Shown: piece by piece, positions 55,129 through 63,652 of the stretch
How positions within the stretch are numbered: the first letter of the stretch is position 1
How the letters are laid out: every line of letters begins with the position of its first letter
Assembly: GCF_025244745.1 (NCBI RefSeq)
Contig: NZ_CP104213.1
Coordinates: 1,762,001 to 1,826,000 of the forward strand
Reading direction: 5' to 3'
DNA from: Deinococcus rubellus
GTDB taxonomy: Bacteria; Deinococcota; Deinococci; Deinococcales; Deinococcaceae
Length of the DNA: 64,000 bases
Notes under the pieces: model-generated
Databases searched by the model: none
Seen by the model: the letters and a program-made list of their open reading frames with translations, nothing else
What the model was told of the DNA's origin: nothing
Made by a program: the position numbers and the translations under genes

Positions 55129-56703
55129 ATGTCAGACGACGCCGCATCCGTCCCCGCCTCCAATGGTCAGCCCCAGCGCCAGCTCCACGAACAGACCGTC
55201 GCCCGCCTCAACAACCAGGCCGCCCTGAGCGAGGCAGGTTTCGAGACGCACCCCTACCGCTATGCCCAGACCCACCACGCCGCCGACATTTTGAGTGCCC
55301 ACTCGCAGAATGAACAGGCCATCGGCGAACATGGCGAGCGCTGGGACGACGAAACCTACAGCCTGGCCGGGCGCATCATGCTCTTTCGTCACATGGGCGG
55401 CGCAGCCTTCGCCGATTTGCAAGACGAGAGCGGCACCATCCAGCTGTATTTCGGCAAGAAGACCGCCGAGCAGTTCGCTGCCACCAAGAAGATCGATCTG
55501 GGCGACATCATCGGCGTCTCGGGTGTGCCGTTTATCACCAAAACCGGGCAACTTACCCTGGAAGTCAAGACTTGGCAGCCGCTGGTCAAGAGCCTGCACC
55601 CGCTGCCGAGCAAGGTGCATGGCCTGCAAGACGAGGAATTGCGTGCCCGCCGCCGCTACCTCGACTTGATGATCAACCCCGAGAGCCGCGCCACCTACCG
55701 CACCCGCTCGCGGATTGTGCGCTTTATCCGGCAGTTTCTCGACCATCAGGACTTCATGGAAGTCGAGGGGCCGACCCTGCAAGTCGTTCCCGGTGGCACC
55801 GAGGCCAAGCCCTTCAAGACCTTTCACAACGCCCTCTCGCACGAGTTCTCGATGCGGATCAGCTTGGAGCTGTACCTCAAGCGGCTGCTGGTCGGCGGCT
55901 TCGAGAAGGTCTACGAGATTGGCCGCAACTACCGCAACGAGGGGGTGGACCGCACCCACAACCCCGAATTCACCATGCTGGAAGCCTATTTCGCCTACGG
56001 CGACTACAGCGACATGATGGAACTGGTGGAAACCATGCTGCACGGTCTGGTGATGGAACTGCACGGCCAGCCGGTCATCGCGTATCAGGGCAAGATGGTG
56101 GACTTCAGCTTGCCGTTCAAGCGCCTCGATTTCGTGACGGCCCTCAAAGAGGCGGCGGGAATGGAGTTCGATCCGCTCGACCTCGCGCAGTTGCGGGCCT
56201 GGAGCGACGCCAAGCACCCCGGGTTCCGCAAGGTTCCGGATTATAAATTGCTCGACAAGCTCGGCGGCGAGTACGTGGAGCCGGGGCTGATCAATCCCAC
56301 CTTCCTGACCGACATGCCGCTGGTCATCAGCCCGCTGGTCAAGGCGCACCGCTCGCGCCCCGGTCTGGCCGAGCGGGCCGACCTTTATGTGGCAGGCTTT
56401 GAACTCGCGCCGATCTACTCTGAACTCAACGACGCCCTCGATCAGCGCGCCCGCTTCGAGGCCCAGACTTTACGGCGCGACGCCGGAGACGACGAGGCCC
56501 ACCAGCAGGACGAGGATTTTCTGCTGGCCCTCGAATACGGGATGCCGCCCACTGCCGGGATGGGCATGGGCATCGACCGCCTGACCATGCTGCTCACCGA
56601 CAAGGACAGTATCCGCGACGTGCTGCTCTTTCCGCTGCTCAAGCCCGAGGAAGGGCAGCCCGGCGGCGCGAACACCGAGATGCTGGAAGCGGCCCCGAGC
56701 TGA
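55129..56703 (+). CDS. lysS: Lysyl-tRNA synthetase (class II)
   Basis: Class II aminoacyl-tRNA synthetase charging tRNA-Lys. The 524-aa protein has an OB-fold anticodon-binding domain (about 75-160, [22 protein letters not shown]), motif 1 ([21 protein letters not shown]), motif 2 ([31 protein letters not shown]) and motif 3 ([22 protein letters not shown]). Genuine Asp/Lys-type differences ([11 protein letters not shown]) identify it as LysRS. The upstream open frame belongs to antisense of the MBL gene. Confidence 0.96.
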   Translation: MSDDAASVPASNGQPQRQLHEQTVARLNNQAALSEAGFETHPYRYAQTHHAADILSAHSQNEQAIGEHGERWDDETYSLAGRIMLFRHMGGAAFADLQDESGTIQLYFGKKTAEQFAATKKIDLGDIIGVSGVPFITKTGQLTLEVKTWQPLVKSLHPLPSKVHGLQDEELRARRRYLDLMINPESRATYRTRSRIVRFIRQFLDHQDFMEVEGPTLQVVPGGTEAKPFKTFHNALSHEFSMRISLELYLKRLLVGGFEKVYEIGRNYRNEGVDRTHNPEFTMLEAYFAYGDYSDMMELVETMLHGLVMELHGQPVIAYQGKMVDFSLPFKRLDFVTALKEAAGMEFDPLDLAQLRAWSDAKHPGFRKVPDYKLLDKLGGEYVEPGLINPTFLTDMPLVISPLVKAHRSRPGLAERADLYVAGFELAPIYSELNDALDQRARFEAQTLRRDAGDDEAHQQDEDFLLALEYGMPPTAGMGMGIDRLTMLLTDKDSIRDVLLFPLLKPEEGQPGGANTEMLEAAPS

Positions 56704-56719
56704 AGCGGGTCGGCGTGCT

Positions 56720-57469
56720 CTAAGCCTGTATCCGCTCGAAGATCACCACCACCGCGTGCTCGGCGGCCTCAGCCCTGGCACTCAGCAGCGCGGCCTGAGC
56801 TGCCCCAGGCAGCGCCCGGCTGGGCTTCTCCCACAAAGCGGCGGCCAGCTTGGAAGCGTGTGAGATGATCAGCGTCTCGCCGGGCCGGGCCAGTTGTACT
56901 GCGGTCAGCAGCGCCCGGACGCTGTGGGCCAGGGCGTCGCCGGGCAATCGGGACACCTCGGCGCTGACCCGTTCACCGGCCCGGCGCAGGGTCACCACTG
57001 CCGAATCGCGCCAGGGTGCGTGGCTCAGGTTGACCTCGGCGTGCGGGCCAGGCGGCGGCAAGCTGGCGCGCTCCAGCCGGGCGTCGTTGGCCAGCGTATG
57101 GGCAGCCTGCATGTGGCGGCGCTCACGCCGGGCGCGGGCCAGGTGCAGGGTGATGCCGCGCTCGGCGGCCACCTCCAGCACCCGCAGCGCTTCCTCGTGC
57201 TGGCTGGTGCTGCGGCTGCCGTGCCGGATGGCCGAGAGCACGTTCAGGTTGTCGGTGTGAACCGTCAGAGGCTGCTGGGCGGGCGCGTGGCGCAGCGCCT
57301 CCGTGACAGCCCGCAGCTCGGTGGCGTTGTTGTCGTGGGCCAGGGTGTGGCCGTAGACATGCTGTGGCAACTGCCCCGGCGTGATCAGCACCACGCCGAA
57401 GCCCGCACGCCCGGCCTGACCGCTCTCCGCCCCGTCGTCAAAACTTCCGTCCACGAACGCATGATTCAC
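56720..57469 (-). CDS. RNase H-like protein with a second degenerate half
   Basis: From GTG 57469 the protein is 249 aa. Residues ~4-90 carry an RNase HI-type pattern: AFVDGSF with Asp 7, NNATELRAVTEAL with Glu 51 and VHTDNLNVLSAI with Asp 73, the DED residues that bind Mg2+. Residues ~145-249 repeat a similar secondary-structure order (AVVTLRRAGERVSAEVS, RALLTAVQLA, TLIISHASKLAAAL) without the acids. It may cleave RNA-DNA hybrids or be a regulatory RNase H-like protein. TATTTT lies 9 nt before the GTG. It is divergent from the permease gene. Confidence 0.75.
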   Translation of the reverse strand: MNHAFVDGSFDDGAESGQAGRAGFGVVLITPGQLPQHVYGHTLAHDNNATELRAVTEALRHAPAQQPLTVHTDNLNVLSAIRHGSRSTSQHEEALRVLEVAAERGITLHLARARRERRHMQAAHTLANDARLERASLPPPGPHAEVNLSHAPWRDSAVVTLRRAGERVSAEVSRLPGDALAHSVRALLTAVQLARPGETLIISHASKLAAALWEKPSRALPGAAQAALLSARAEAAEHAVVVIFERIQA

Positions 57470-57563
57470 TGGCTTCTTAAAATAGTGCTTGCTGGCCCGC
57501 CGTTTCGTCAGCCAGATGACGGATGCGCTGGTCTCGCCAGGAGCTTCAGCGCTCTCCCGTATC

Positions 57564-58718
57564 ATGCAGCTGGAGGACTCCCACTTGCAGCCATCCCTGC
57601 CTGACCGCGACCCATCCAGCAATGCCTTTCAGGTCATCTGGCGCAACCCCTACATCCGGGCGGCGACGTTTCTGCTGCTGCTCTATCTGGTCTACCGGGT
57701 CGTCGGCTCGGTGGCGCACATCATCACGCTGGCCGTCATCGCCTACATCATCGCCTACCTGGCCCACCCGATGCTGGTGTGGCTGGAGCGCCGCAAGATC
57801 AACCGCGCTGTCGGCGTGCTGTTCACCGTCGTCGTGATCTTTGGGTTGGTGGTACTGGCTTCCGGGCTGCTGGTCACCATCGTCACTCAGCTCACTGATC
57901 TGGTGCAGCGCCTCCCCACACTCACCAAAGATTTTCTGACCCAGCCGTGGTTTATCGAGCTGACCAAACGAATTCCGGCCCTCTCCAGTGTCAGCGATCA
58001 GATCACTAAGCTCAGCCAGAACGGTGCGGCGGGCTTGCAGCAGTACATTCAGCCGTACCTCAACAAGATCTTGCCGTACTTGCAGGCCAACAGTGGGGCC
58101 TTCCTCGGCGGCGTGTTGAGCGTGGCGGGCATCATCGGCGAGAGCTTCGCGGTGCTGATCATGAGCATCTACATGATGCTGGACTACGAAAAACTCGGTC
58201 TCAATTTCCTGAGGCTGTTTCCGCGCACTTGGCAACCGTTCGTGCTCGACCTCTCCAGGAATGTCGGGCAGGCGGTGGGCGGCTACCTCAAAGGCCAGCT
58301 CATCATCGCCGCCTTCGTGGGCGTCTTCATCGGCGTGGCGCTGAGCATCGCGGGCGTGCCCAGCGCTCCGGCCATCGGCTTTATCGCTGGGGTCTTCAAC
58401 GTCGTGCCGTACCTGGGGGTGGTCATCGGCATCGCCCCGGCGCTTCTCCTGGCGGCCTCGGCAGGCGGTTTCGTCAAGCTGATCGTGGTGGTGGTGGTGT
58501 TCGTGGTGGCCAACCAGATCGAGGGCCACATTCTCTCGCCGATGGTGCTGGGCCGCACCACCAATCTCCACCCGGTCACGGTGATCATCGCCATTCTGAT
58601 GGGCCTGACCCTGATGGGCATCGTGGGCGCGCTGCTGGCCGTGCCACTGGCCGCGCTGGGCAAGCTGCTGCTTCAGGAGTATTACTACTCCAGCCGGGTC
58701 TACAAGGACGGGCCGTAG
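57564..58718 (+). CDS. AI-2E-family (UPF0118) permease
   Basis: The 384-aa membrane protein has a hydrophobic N-terminal pair (about 40-75), a large soluble loop (about 100-190, helical) and a C-terminal set of TM helices with GGYLKGQLIIAAFVGVFIGVALSIAGVP, FIAGVFNVVPYLGVVIGIAPALLLA and NQIEGHILSPMVLGRTTNLHPV, the AI-2E/TqsA family hallmarks. Members export small molecules or Na+; the substrate is not predictable. Start ATG 57564. Confidence 0.87.
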   Translation: MQLEDSHLQPSLPDRDPSSNAFQVIWRNPYIRAATFLLLLYLVYRVVGSVAHIITLAVIAYIIAYLAHPMLVWLERRKINRAVGVLFTVVVIFGLVVLASGLLVTIVTQLTDLVQRLPTLTKDFLTQPWFIELTKRIPALSSVSDQITKLSQNGAAGLQQYIQPYLNKILPYLQANSGAFLGGVLSVAGIIGESFAVLIMSIYMMLDYEKLGLNFLRLFPRTWQPFVLDLSRNVGQAVGGYLKGQLIIAAFVGVFIGVALSIAGVPSAPAIGFIAGVFNVVPYLGVVIGIAPALLLAASAGGFVKLIVVVVVFVVANQIEGHILSPMVLGRTTNLHPVTVIIAILMGLTLMGIVGALLAVPLAALGKLLLQEYYYSSRVYKDGP

Positions 58719-58734
58719 TCTGGGCGAATGAGCT

Positions 58735-58776
58735 GCGAAAGGTGGAGTCGACGTTGAGCGCGGCTCCGCCTTTCGC
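58735..58776. terminator. Hairpin between permease and VOC genes
   Basis: GCGAAAGG-x-GGAG (58735-58747) pairs with CTCC-x-CCTTTCGC (58764-58776), between convergent genes. It probably terminates both. Confidence 0.65.
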
Positions 58777-59174
58777 TATTCCAGGCTGAGCGGCCCGGCC
58801 TGAAGCAACTCGACCTGCCGTCCGTCCGGATCGAGCACGAAGGCCATCGGGTTGCCGCTGGGACTGAGCGTCAGGTCGCGGGTGAATGCTGCGCCGCTGG
58901 CCTTGAGCTGCCCGATGCTGGCCTCAAGGTCACCCAGGTACAGGGCGATATGTTCCTGCCAGCCGGGGTGGGGACTGGGCGCTTGGCCCGTCGCCTGGAA
59001 AAATTGCAGCTTGCCGCCGCCGGGGAAGCCCAGCACCAGACGGCGCATACCCTCCGAGGTGGTGAGGTCTTTATGGACCTGTGCGCCGAGTTGCTGATAA
59101 AACGCGCTCACGGCGTCGGCATCGGCGCTCAGGAACGAGACGTGCTTGAGACTGGCGGGTGGGGCAGAGGTCAT
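58776..59174 (-). CDS. VOC-family (glyoxalase/bleomycin-resistance-like) protein
   Basis: The 132-aa single-domain vicinal-oxygen-chelate protein has the expected two beta-alpha-beta-beta-beta modules: LKHVSFLSADADAVSAFYQQLGAQV at the start, EHIALYLGDLEASIGQLKASGAAF in the middle and GNPMAFVLDPDGRQVELLQ at the end. Typical metal ligands would be His 11, Glu/His in EHIAL and Glu in VELLQ. Substrate unknown. TAGGCT (59182-59187) lies 7 nt before the ATG. Confidence 0.85.
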   Translation of the reverse strand: MTSAPPASLKHVSFLSADADAVSAFYQQLGAQVHKDLTTSEGMRRLVLGFPGGGKLQFFQATGQAPSPHPGWQEHIALYLGDLEASIGQLKASGAAFTRDLTLSPSGNPMAFVLDPDGRQVELLQAGPLSLE

Positions 59175-59510
59175 GGTGCCCAGCCTAGCGCACGTCTCAG
59201 CTTTGAAGCTGGCCGCCGCAGATTATGAAAGTCAGGGCATAAAAAATCCGCCCTTGTCAGGCGGTGATAAAAAGAGCATAGCGCGGTATACAGCCGGAGT
59301 CAAGAACCACACATCGAGAGCCGTACTAAATTCAGTGCATGCGTCGCTGGGAGGACGCCTTTTTGAGTTTCCTGCAGGAGCAGACCAGGACTTCGCTCGG
59401 CTCAGCGGCGGCCAGAATGTGACGGTCAGAGAGAGAATTATGTGGCCAGCACAGTAAGTTTTAAGGCCGCCGAATTTCGTTCAATTCTCAATCACGCGGT
59501 GGCGGAGTCT
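59175..59510. other. Gene-poor stretch between VOC gene and acidic-protein gene (336 bases)
   Basis: No convincing protein gene. The plus strand carries promoter-like boxes (TTGTCA 59254-59259, CATAGC 59277-59282; alternatively TATACA 59287-59292) and a small hairpin with a T5 tail at 59341-59363. Together these could frame a ~70-85-nt RNA. Confidence 0.45.
59341..59363 (+). terminator. Small intrinsic terminator in a gene-poor stretch
   Basis: GCGTC (59341-59345) pairs with GACGC (59354-59358), 8-nt loop, followed by CTTTTT. Only 5 bp, so modest strength. Confidence 0.4.
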
Positions 59511-59843
59511 TTACTGACCGTCTTTGCCCGGCAGTGGACGGGTGCGGGCCGGGCCGCCGTCCACGCCGCCGTTGCTGCTCATGCCCACGCCGCCGGTTTC
59601 CTTGCCCGCCGTATCGCCGCCCTCGCCCGTGTCGTTGGGTTCACCCTGGCGGTCCTCGTAATCGAAGCCGCCCAGACGGCCATCGTCAAAACCCGGCTGG
59701 TCATTGGCGTTGGCCCGGTCTGCCTTCACGTCGGCACGCAGCAGATCCTCGGCGATGTTCTTCTCTTCGAGGAGTTCGCCGGTGGTGCCCTCGTCCACCA
59801 CTTCGCCCAGCAGTTCATCGTTCATAGCGTCACGGTCAGTCAT
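59511..59843 (-). CDS. Small acidic low-complexity protein
   Basis: A 110-aa protein rich in Asp, Glu and Gly with almost no hydrophobic core: acidic N terminus (MNDELLGEVVDEGTTGELLEEK), then GRLGGFDYEDRQGEPNDTGEGGDTAGKE and a Gly/Pro tail. It is probably intrinsically disordered. TAGGCT (59850-59855) stands 6 nt before the ATG, supporting a real gene on this strand rather than the antisense open frame (59442-59939). Function unknown; disordered hydrophilic proteins are often linked to desiccation tolerance, which is only a suggestion here. Confidence 0.6.
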   Translation of the reverse strand: MTDRDAMNDELLGEVVDEGTTGELLEEKNIAEDLLRADVKADRANANDQPGFDDGRLGGFDYEDRQGEPNDTGEGGDTAGKETGGVGMSSNGGVDGGPARTRPLPGKDGQ

Positions 59844-59849
59844 CTGGTT

Positions 59850-59855
59850 AGCCTA
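59850..59855 (-). promoter_or_regulatory. -10 element of the acidic protein gene
   Basis: TAGGCT on the minus strand, with a 6-nt spacer to the ATG at 59843. Confidence 0.55.
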
Positions 59856-59938
59856 GGGGAAGCGGGTGCGCGGCGGCTGAGCACTTGCCTTAAGCGTCGT
59901 TTACCCTTGCTCCGGCCCGTGCTAGGCTTCTTCGGCTG

Positions 59939-61069
59939 ATGAGCCGCCGCCTGCCTACTGCCCGTCCGTCTTCTCCCCACGCCGCACTGTTTGTGGTGGG
60001 GTTCGCGGCGTTTCTGCTGCTGGGTCTCATTCAGGCGGGGTACGGCCCGGCCTTCCCGCGTTTCGAGGCGCGTTTCGGCGTCAGCACAGCGACGGTGGCG
60101 GGCATCAGCAGCGCTCACTTCTTTGGCAGTGCGATGGGGCCGCTGCTGCTCGCCGCACTGCTGACCCGCTTTGCCCTGCGGACCTCGGTGATGATCGGCA
60201 GCGCCGCCTTCGCACTGGGGGTGCTGGGACTGGTCGGCCTGGGCTTCACTGCCGCGCCGAGCTGGACGTTCATGCTGGCCGCCGCCCTGCTCACCGGGCT
60301 GGGCTTCGGCGCGCTCTCAGGGGGCTTTAACGCCGCCTTCGCCACGCTGGGAGCCGGGCCGTCGAGCCTGGTCAACGCCATGTTCGGTATCGGCTCGGTG
60401 GCCGCGCCGCTGCTGGCGCTGGGGCTGGGCGCGTATCCTGGTCCGTTCGTGCTGGTGGCGCTGCTGGCCGTGGCCCTCACCGTTTCGCTGCGCAGCGTGC
60501 GCGTCTGGCCCGCTCAGCCTGCCGACCTGGCCCAGGGCCGCGTCCCGCTGGGTCAGGTCGGCGTCTTCGGGTTGCTGTTTTTTTCCTACGTCGGCATCGA
60601 GGCGGGGCTGGGCAGTTGGGCCACCACGCACCTCAGCCGCATCGGTAACCCACACCCCGAGGCCATTACCAGCCTCTACTGGCTGGCACTCACTGCTGGA
60701 CGACTGGGATTTGCGGCCATCGCGGTCCGCTTTCAGCCGCTGCGGGTGGTCCTCACCTGCGCGGCTTTGGCACTGATCGGGAGCCTGCTGATCGCCGTTC
60801 CGGCCCTGGCGGCGCTGGGCTACGTGGTCGTGGGATTGGGCATCGCGCCGATCTTCTCCACGCTGCTGGCCTGGTTCACAGCCCGCTTTCCGGTCCGTGC
60901 CGCGCCGCTGATGCTCACGGCGGGCAGTCTGGGCGGCGCGGTCATGCCCGCTTTGATTGGTGTGCTGGTGGCCCGCTTCGGCGTGCAGGCAGTTCCGTTG
61001 ACAGTGGCCGCCGACGCTGTGTTGCTGGGACTGCTTCTGGTGCTGGTGCGGTTCAAACTCAGGGCCTAG
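59939..61069 (+). CDS. MFS transporter
   Basis: The 376-aa protein has ~12 TM helices: LIQAGYGPAFPRFEARFGVS at the first loop, TFMLAAALLTGLGFGALSGGFNAAFA and SYVGIEAGLGSWATTHL, features of the FucP/NarK-like sugar-type MFS groups. Substrate unknown. Its TAG stop (61067-61069) coincides with the left TA target duplication and first base of the IS5-type element; the right junction also reads TAG. The coding sequence is thus intact despite the insertion. Confidence 0.87.
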   Translation: MSRRLPTARPSSPHAALFVVGFAAFLLLGLIQAGYGPAFPRFEARFGVSTATVAGISSAHFFGSAMGPLLLAALLTRFALRTSVMIGSAAFALGVLGLVGLGFTAAPSWTFMLAAALLTGLGFGALSGGFNAAFATLGAGPSSLVNAMFGIGSVAAPLLALGLGAYPGPFVLVALLAVALTVSLRSVRVWPAQPADLAQGRVPLGQVGVFGLLFFSYVGIEAGLGSWATTHLSRIGNPHPEAITSLYWLALTAGRLGFAAIAVRFQPLRVVLTCAALALIGSLLIAVPALAALGYVVVGLGIAPIFSTLLAWFTARFPVRAAPLMLTAGSLGGAVMPALIGVLVARFGVQAVPLTVAADAVLLGLLLVLVRFKLRA

Positions 61070-61088
61070 GGTCTGTCTGGCTGAGTTT

Positions 61089-61948
61089 TCAGAGCCAGAG
61101 GACAATGCACGCAACGTGTACAACGGCTAAAAACTGATGTCCACGTTTTTCGTAGCGGGTGGCGAGTGCTCTAAAATCCTTGAGCCGATTGATGTTGCAT
61201 TCCACCACCTGGCGGCCCTTGTCGGCTTCAGCGTCGAATTTCGGGGGCCGACCTCCACGACTGCCCTTCTTCAACCGCGCTTTCTTGGCATCCTTGCGTT
61301 CAGGACAAACACAGACGATCTTGCGGCTCCGCAGTTGCTGACGGTACTTCCGTGCACCGTACGCACGATCTACGCGCACCATCGGCGGACGCTTCCGAGG
61401 GCGGCCCGGACCGGGCCGCCGGATGCAGACCTCGTCAAGGAGGGGAAGCAGGTAGGTCGGGTCGCTGGCCTGACCCTCCGACACCAGCACGGCCAACGGG
61501 CGGCGTTTTCCCTCGGTCAGCACGTGGATCTTGCTGTTTCGTCCTCCACGGCTGATGCCGAGCCACTCATCGTTGAGTGCCCCCTTTTTTCCAGCTTAGC
61601 TGGCTGTTTTCGTGCGCCCACCGCAGCGCGGTGGGCTTTACAACTGGTGCTATCCAGGGACGCGCCGTCCCAATCAATCTTTCCCTGAGCATCTTCCTTG
61701 ACCTGGAGGGCCACGAGGACGCGTTTCCAGGTGCCATCGCGTGACCAGCGGGTGAAGCGATCCCAACACGTTTCCCAGGGGCCATACCGTTCTGGGATGT
61801 CCCGCCACGGTGCTCCCGTCTTCAGCCGCCAGAGAATACCATTGATGACCGGCAGATGCGGCTTGTAGGCATGTCCGTGCCGGGGGTTACCTGGCAATTC
61901 AGGCTCCAGTTTTGCCCATTGTTCCGGCGTGAGATCTGTTCTGCCCAT
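61089..61948 (-). CDS. IS5-type DDE transposase, expressed by -1 frameshift
   Basis: The first frame (start [11 protein letters not shown] at 61948) encodes the N-terminal DUF4096-like domain with [29 protein letters not shown] and the first catalytic Asp region (DGASLDST); alone it ends at 61517. A -1 shift at the A6G5 run (plus 61580-61590) enters the second frame ([27 protein letters not shown]) carrying VRVDRAYG (second Asp) and the C-terminal [20 protein letters not shown] (Glu). The fused product is ~286 aa, the normal size. The three DDE acids are distributed over both frames, so fusion is needed for activity. Confidence 0.85.
61580..61590 (-). other. Transposase slippery site
   Basis: On the minus strand GAA AAA AGG GGG (A6 followed by G5). 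A -1 shift from the first frame leads directly into the conserved downstream transposase frame. Confidence 0.75.
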
Positions 61949-62039
61949 GACAGACGACTCTATCAAACTTAGCCAGACAGACCCTAGCGGCAGATCGGGG
62001 GAAGGGACGACAGAGTCGATGCTGGTCTCGCCGTTCTCA

Positions 62040-62054
62040 TATCAGAATCTGATA
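62040..62054 (+). promoter_or_regulatory. Operator-like palindrome upstream of lepB
   Basis: TATCAGA-A-TCTGATA, a perfect 15-bp palindrome ending 10 nt before the ATG at 62065, overlapping a GATAAT (-10-like, 62051-62056). An 11-bp half, AGAATCTGATA, recurs inside codons 3-6 of lepB (62072-62082). Confidence 0.5.
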
Positions 62055-62064
62055 ATCACTATCT

Positions 62065-62862
62065 ATGTATAAGAATCTGATAGTTAGGTTTTCCGGTTGG
62101 CGGGTGCTGTGGTCGTGGCTGGAGCCGCTGGTGCTGGCCGTCGTCATCACGCAGTTCGGCGTGACGCTGGTCGGGGTGGACGGGGCGAGCATGATGCCCA
62201 ACTTGCGCGACCACGAGCGGCTGCTGGTTCCCAAGTACGAGACCTGGCTGCACAAGCTCGGGGTGGGTGACTTCAAGCGCGGTGACATTCTGGTCTTCAA
62301 ACCGCCGACGCAGGCGCTCAACCGTCCGCTGCTGGGCAATTGGCTGGGCCAGTGGACGAATCAGTGGACAAACCAATTCAACTACCGGCCCTTTCTGGTC
62401 AAGCGTCTGATTGGCCTGCCGGGAGACTGGGTGCGGATGTCGGGCGGCGAGGTGTTCGTCAATGGCGCGCGGGTGAGTCAGCAGTTCACCGCGGCCTACT
62501 GGAGAGCGCAAGGCTGCTGGGACCAGAGCAGTCTGATCGCCGACAACGCTCGCCTGGACACGGCGACGGGTCGGGTCAGCAGCGAGGTGACGCTGGGGGC
62601 CGGGCAGTACTTCCTGATGGGTGATAACCGCAGCGCTGTCGGCTCGGAAGACTCACGGCTGTTCGGGCCGGTGGCGCAGCGCGACATCGCGGGCCGGGCG
62701 GCGGCAGTGGTGTGGCCCATGGTGCGCCGCCGCGTAGCGAACTACGAGTGTCAGGCCACGTCCAGGCCGCAGGATCACGTGCGTTTCAGCGGCCCGGCGG
62801 CGCTCAATCTGCGTCTTCTCAAGCGTCCGGCGGCGTTCGGCGAATCGCTGTCTCCTCGCTGA
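62065..62862 (+). CDS. lepB: Signal peptidase I (LepB)
   Basis: Membrane serine protease that removes signal peptides from exported proteins. The 265-aa protein has one N-terminal TM helix (about 16-36), then GASMMPNL with catalytic Ser 42, [12 protein letters not shown] with general-base Lys 113, and [24 protein letters not shown] (box D/E). [11 protein letters not shown] repeat lies at 96-105 before the Lys motif. It follows the IS element; the palindrome at 62040 overlaps its presumed promoter. Confidence 0.93.
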   Translation: MYKNLIVRFSGWRVLWSWLEPLVLAVVITQFGVTLVGVDGASMMPNLRDHERLLVPKYETWLHKLGVGDFKRGDILVFKPPTQALNRPLLGNWLGQWTNQWTNQFNYRPFLVKRLIGLPGDWVRMSGGEVFVNGARVSQQFTAAYWRAQGCWDQSSLIADNARLDTATGRVSSEVTLGAGQYFLMGDNRSAVGSEDSRLFGPVAQRDIAGRAAAVVWPMVRRRVANYECQATSRPQDHVRFSGPAALNLRLLKRPAAFGESLSPR

Positions 62863-63037
62863 TGTGGCAGGTGGGCCGGGTGGGGGTGTTCCATTCAGCC
62901 GCTTCTCACACTATGCTTTGGCAATTCTTGCCCCCGCCGAACTGCTTGTGGCAGAATGACGCCGCTTCAAGTCTGGTTTCAGGTTCATTTCAGCTCCCGC
63001 GCCGCTGGCGGCAACGGGACTTCATCACGGAGGACGT

Positions 63038-63523
63038 ATGGCCGCAGAGCATAAGCAGATCAAGCTGACCCAGGAGGGTTTCGAGCGCCTTCAGCGCAAT
63101 CTGGAGCAGGAGCAGGGCCGCCTGGCCGAGGCCACCCGCATCTTGCAGGAACAGATGGAGGCCAGCACCGATTTCGAGGACACCGGCCTGGAAGACGCCA
63201 AGCGCGAGAAGGTCATGATCGAGGCGCGCATCGAGGAGTTCGAGGACACCCTGGCCCGCGCCACCCTCATCACGGGCGATGAACACACCGGCAAGGTCGA
63301 ACTCGGCAGCGTGCTGGTGCTCTACAACGAGGCCACCAAGCAGGACATGAAGGTGCAGCTCGTCAGCGCGCCGGAAGCCACCATGCGCGGCGGCAGCCTG
63401 CCCAAGATCAGCGACGACAGCCCGGTGGGTCGCGAGTTGCTGGGCCGCAAGAAGGGCGAGAGCTTCGTCGTGAATCTGGAAAGCGGCAAGCAGATGAAAT
63501 ACAAGATCAAGAGTCTGGACTGA
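63038..63523 (+). CDS. Gfh1-like Gre-family transcription factor
   Basis: The 161-aa protein has the Gre layout: an N-terminal coiled coil (about 10-80) and a C-terminal FKBP-like domain ending in [23 protein letters not shown]. The coiled-coil tip reads [15 protein letters not shown] (acidic DFED) rather than the GreA GDLxENAEY. This is like Thermus Gfh1, which inhibits RNA polymerase instead of aiding cleavage. GGAGG precedes the ATG. A canonical greA is at 21607-22077. Confidence 0.85.
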   Translation: MAAEHKQIKLTQEGFERLQRNLEQEQGRLAEATRILQEQMEASTDFEDTGLEDAKREKVMIEARIEEFEDTLARATLITGDEHTGKVELGSVLVLYNEATKQDMKVQLVSAPEATMRGGSLPKISDDSPVGRELLGRKKGESFVVNLESGKQMKYKIKSLD

Positions 63524-63551
63524 GCCTGCCCGTTTTACCGAGCTTACCGAG

Positions 63552-63579
63552 CGCCGGAGTGTCAGGCTTCCGGCGTTTT
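63552..63579 (+). terminator. Intrinsic terminator after the Gfh1-like gene
   Basis: CGCCGGA (63552-63558) pairs with TCCGGCG (63569-63575), 10-nt loop, followed by TTTT. Confidence 0.8.
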
Positions 63580-63640
63580 GTGTTGTCCCGACCTGAATCT
63601 TTCTGAAGCTGGGCCGCACCAATCCGCGTTGTCCCGGCGT

Positions 63641-63646
63641 TAGCGT
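63641..63646 (+). promoter_or_regulatory. -10 element of the right-edge gene
   Basis: TAGCGT with a 6-nt spacer to the ATG at 63653. Confidence 0.55.
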
Positions 63647-63652
63647 GACGGC

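Larger units (their letters stand above)
61069..61984 (-). mobile_element. IS5-family insertion sequence (IS427-like group)
   Basis: A 916-bp element bounded by ~20-bp terminal inverted repeats that differ at two positions (left from 61069, GGGTCTGTCTGGCTGAGTTT; right ending 61984) and by a 2-bp TA duplication (61067-61068 and 61985-61986). It carries two overlapping transposase frames on the minus strand joined by a slippery A6G5 site. TA duplication, size and the two-frame layout are typical of the IS427-type group of IS5. It appears intact. Confidence 0.9.

Noticed and set aside
59146..59457. 103-codon plus-strand frame between VOC and acidic-protein genes
   Set aside because: No ribosome site or recognisable protein features; it overlaps the VOC gene's start region and a terminator-like hairpin.
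59442..59939. 165-codon plus-strand open frame
   Set aside because: It is antisense to the acidic-protein gene, which has a well-placed -10 box; composition fits a shadow frame.
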